DNA from: Halomonas jincaotanensis
GTDB lineage: Bacteria > Pseudomonadota > Gammaproteobacteria > Pseudomonadales > Halomonadaceae
Assembly (NCBI RefSeq): GCF_018448785.1
Contig: NZ_JAHCLU010000030.1
Location: forward strand, 1 to 32,526
Length of the DNA: 32,526 bases
Direction of reading: 5' to 3'
Position 1 is the first letter of the stretch; the number at the start of each line of letters is the position of its first letter. Below, piece by piece: positions 31,558-32,526 of this stretch. A model generated the notes under the pieces. That model worked only from the letters and a program-made list of their open reading frames with translations, was not told the DNA's origin and did not search any database. A program made the position numbers and the translations under genes.

Positions 31558-32526
31558 GTGCCCAGCACCCATTACAGTGATGCGGAGATCGCCGCCGCCC
31601 TCGAGGCCTGTGCCCGTGAACCGGTGCATATCCCCGGTGCTATCCAGCCGATGGGCTGCCTGGTGAGCCTGGATGCCGACATGAGCCGGATTCGCCAGGT
31701 CAGCGCCAATATCGAGGCCTTCCTGGGGATCAGCGTGGCGGATGCCCTGGCCGGCGAGGCCAGGACGGTGCTGGGCACCGAGTTGATGGATCTTTTGGAC
31801 ACTGAACGGGTGAAGCCGGACAACTCGGCCTCCGTTCTCACCGCCCAGCGCGAGGTGCAGGGCGAACGACGACGCTTCCACGTGGTGGCCTATCCCAGTG
31901 GCGACGACGCTGTCGTCGTGGAACTGGAATTCCAGATGTGCCCGGAGGGGCATCGCCTGCTGGACAAGGTGAACGACTGGCTGGTCGAGGCGGGGAACAT
32001 CGACGACATTGATACCCTGCTCGATGCCCTGACCCGCCGGGTGCAGGGGCTCACCGGCCACGAGCGGGTGATGGTCTACCGTTTCGATGAGCAGTGGAAC
32101 GGCCGCGTGGTCGCCGAGACCTGCCAGCCTGTGGCAGAGAGCTTCCTCGATCACCACTTCCCTGCCAGTGACATTCCTGCCCAGGTACGCCGACTCTATG
32201 ACATGAACCGGGTACGCAGCATCCCCGATGCCTCGGCACCGGCGGTTCCCCTGGTGCCGCCCGGTGGCCCTGGCGAGGCAGCGCCATTGGATATGTCGCG
32301 GGGGGTGCTGCGCGCCGTCGCGCCGATTCACCAGGAGTACCTCACCAACATGGGCGTCGGCGCCTCGCTGTCGATGGCCATGCACGAGGGGGGAGACTCT
32401 GGGGCCTGCTGGCCTGTCATGGCCTGGAAGCCAGGCCACTGGAGGCCGACCTGCGTGATGCGCTGTGCGCCCTGGTACAGACCACCATGCCGCGGCTGAG
32501 GGTATTGCGCACCCAAGCCGACAGCC
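31558..32526 (+). CDS. bphP: Bacteriophytochrome N-terminal photosensory region, frameshifted at a G run, cut by window end
   Basis: Starts at GTG 31558 with GGAG seven bases upstream. PAS_2 domain: LEACAREPVHIPGAIQP, with Cys18 the expected biliverdin-binding residue. GAF domain from about residue 150: ERVMVYRFDEQWNGRVVAET, FPASDIPAQVRRLY (the PASDIP signature), GVLRAVAPIHQEYLTNMGVG. At the G6 run (32384-32389 region) the frame breaks: the expected RLWGLLACH is read one frame over, and that frame stays open to the window end. It senses red/far-red light in the cytoplasm, usually ahead of a histidine kinase module, which is not visible. Either a pseudogene, a slippage-prone gene, or a sequencing error. 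Confidence 0.8.

Noticed and set aside
1..32526. CRISPR array, rRNA operon or integrase gene
   Set aside because: No regularly spaced repeats, rRNA-like sequence or tyrosine/serine recombinase motifs were seen on either strand.

Overview
The window is high-GC bacterial chromosome, most like a halophilic gammaproteobacterium of the Halomonas type. I infer this from the gene set (phasin plus PHB-depolymerase-like esterase, TctABC with TctDE, SdhB, YcaC-like hydrolase, pirins, bacteriophytochrome) and from protein-level resemblance; no database search was possible.

Layout. 1-480: left end of an IS200/IS605-type element with the N-terminal third of a TnpB protein. 0.6-4.8 kb: secreted esterase, phasin (with terminator and a repeat-containing promoter), YbaK-type deacylase, a GNAT remnant and an M48 membrane metallopeptidase interrupted by a one-base frameshift. 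4.9-5.45 kb: a tRNA 3'-half remnant followed by gene-free, AT-richer DNA, possibly an old integration edge. 5.4-12.8 kb: the best-preserved system, a minus-strand operon tctD-tctE-solute-binding protein facing a plus-strand operon tctC-tctB-tctA, followed by an AbrB-family membrane protein. 12.8-13.5 kb: scar made of two broken genes. 13.6-16.5 kb: aspartate/glutamate racemase, tandem universal stress protein, orphan sdhB and a small secreted protein. 16.6-21.2 kb: RND pump operon (adaptor then transporter) headed by the last few codons of a lost TetR repressor.

21.3-32.5 kb is a gene graveyard. Intact genes (DUF488, peroxiredoxin-like protein, a flavin disulfide reductase, acetoacetate decarboxylase, pRiA4b-ORF3-like protein, YcaC-like hydrolase) alternate with fragments: P450, TetR start, 5'-truncated sulfurtransferase, IS3 remnant, SDR, patatin without its nucleophile domain, DUF262 protein, FMN reductase, two pirins, LysR, and a frameshifted bacteriophytochrome. 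Several junctions join the interior of one gene directly to another, or keep both ends of a gene and lose the middle.

How the genes work together. The tct block is a complete uptake-and-sensing unit: TctC binds a carboxylate in the periplasm, TctAB imports it, and TctE/TctD plus a co-translated periplasmic binding protein probably sense it. Phasin and the esterase suggest polyhydroxyalkanoate metabolism, and acetoacetate decarboxylase with the SDR and patatin remnants looks like a damaged ketone-body cluster. Several single-base indels lie in short G/C runs, so sequencing error must be excluded before they are read as biology; the large truncations cannot be explained that way.
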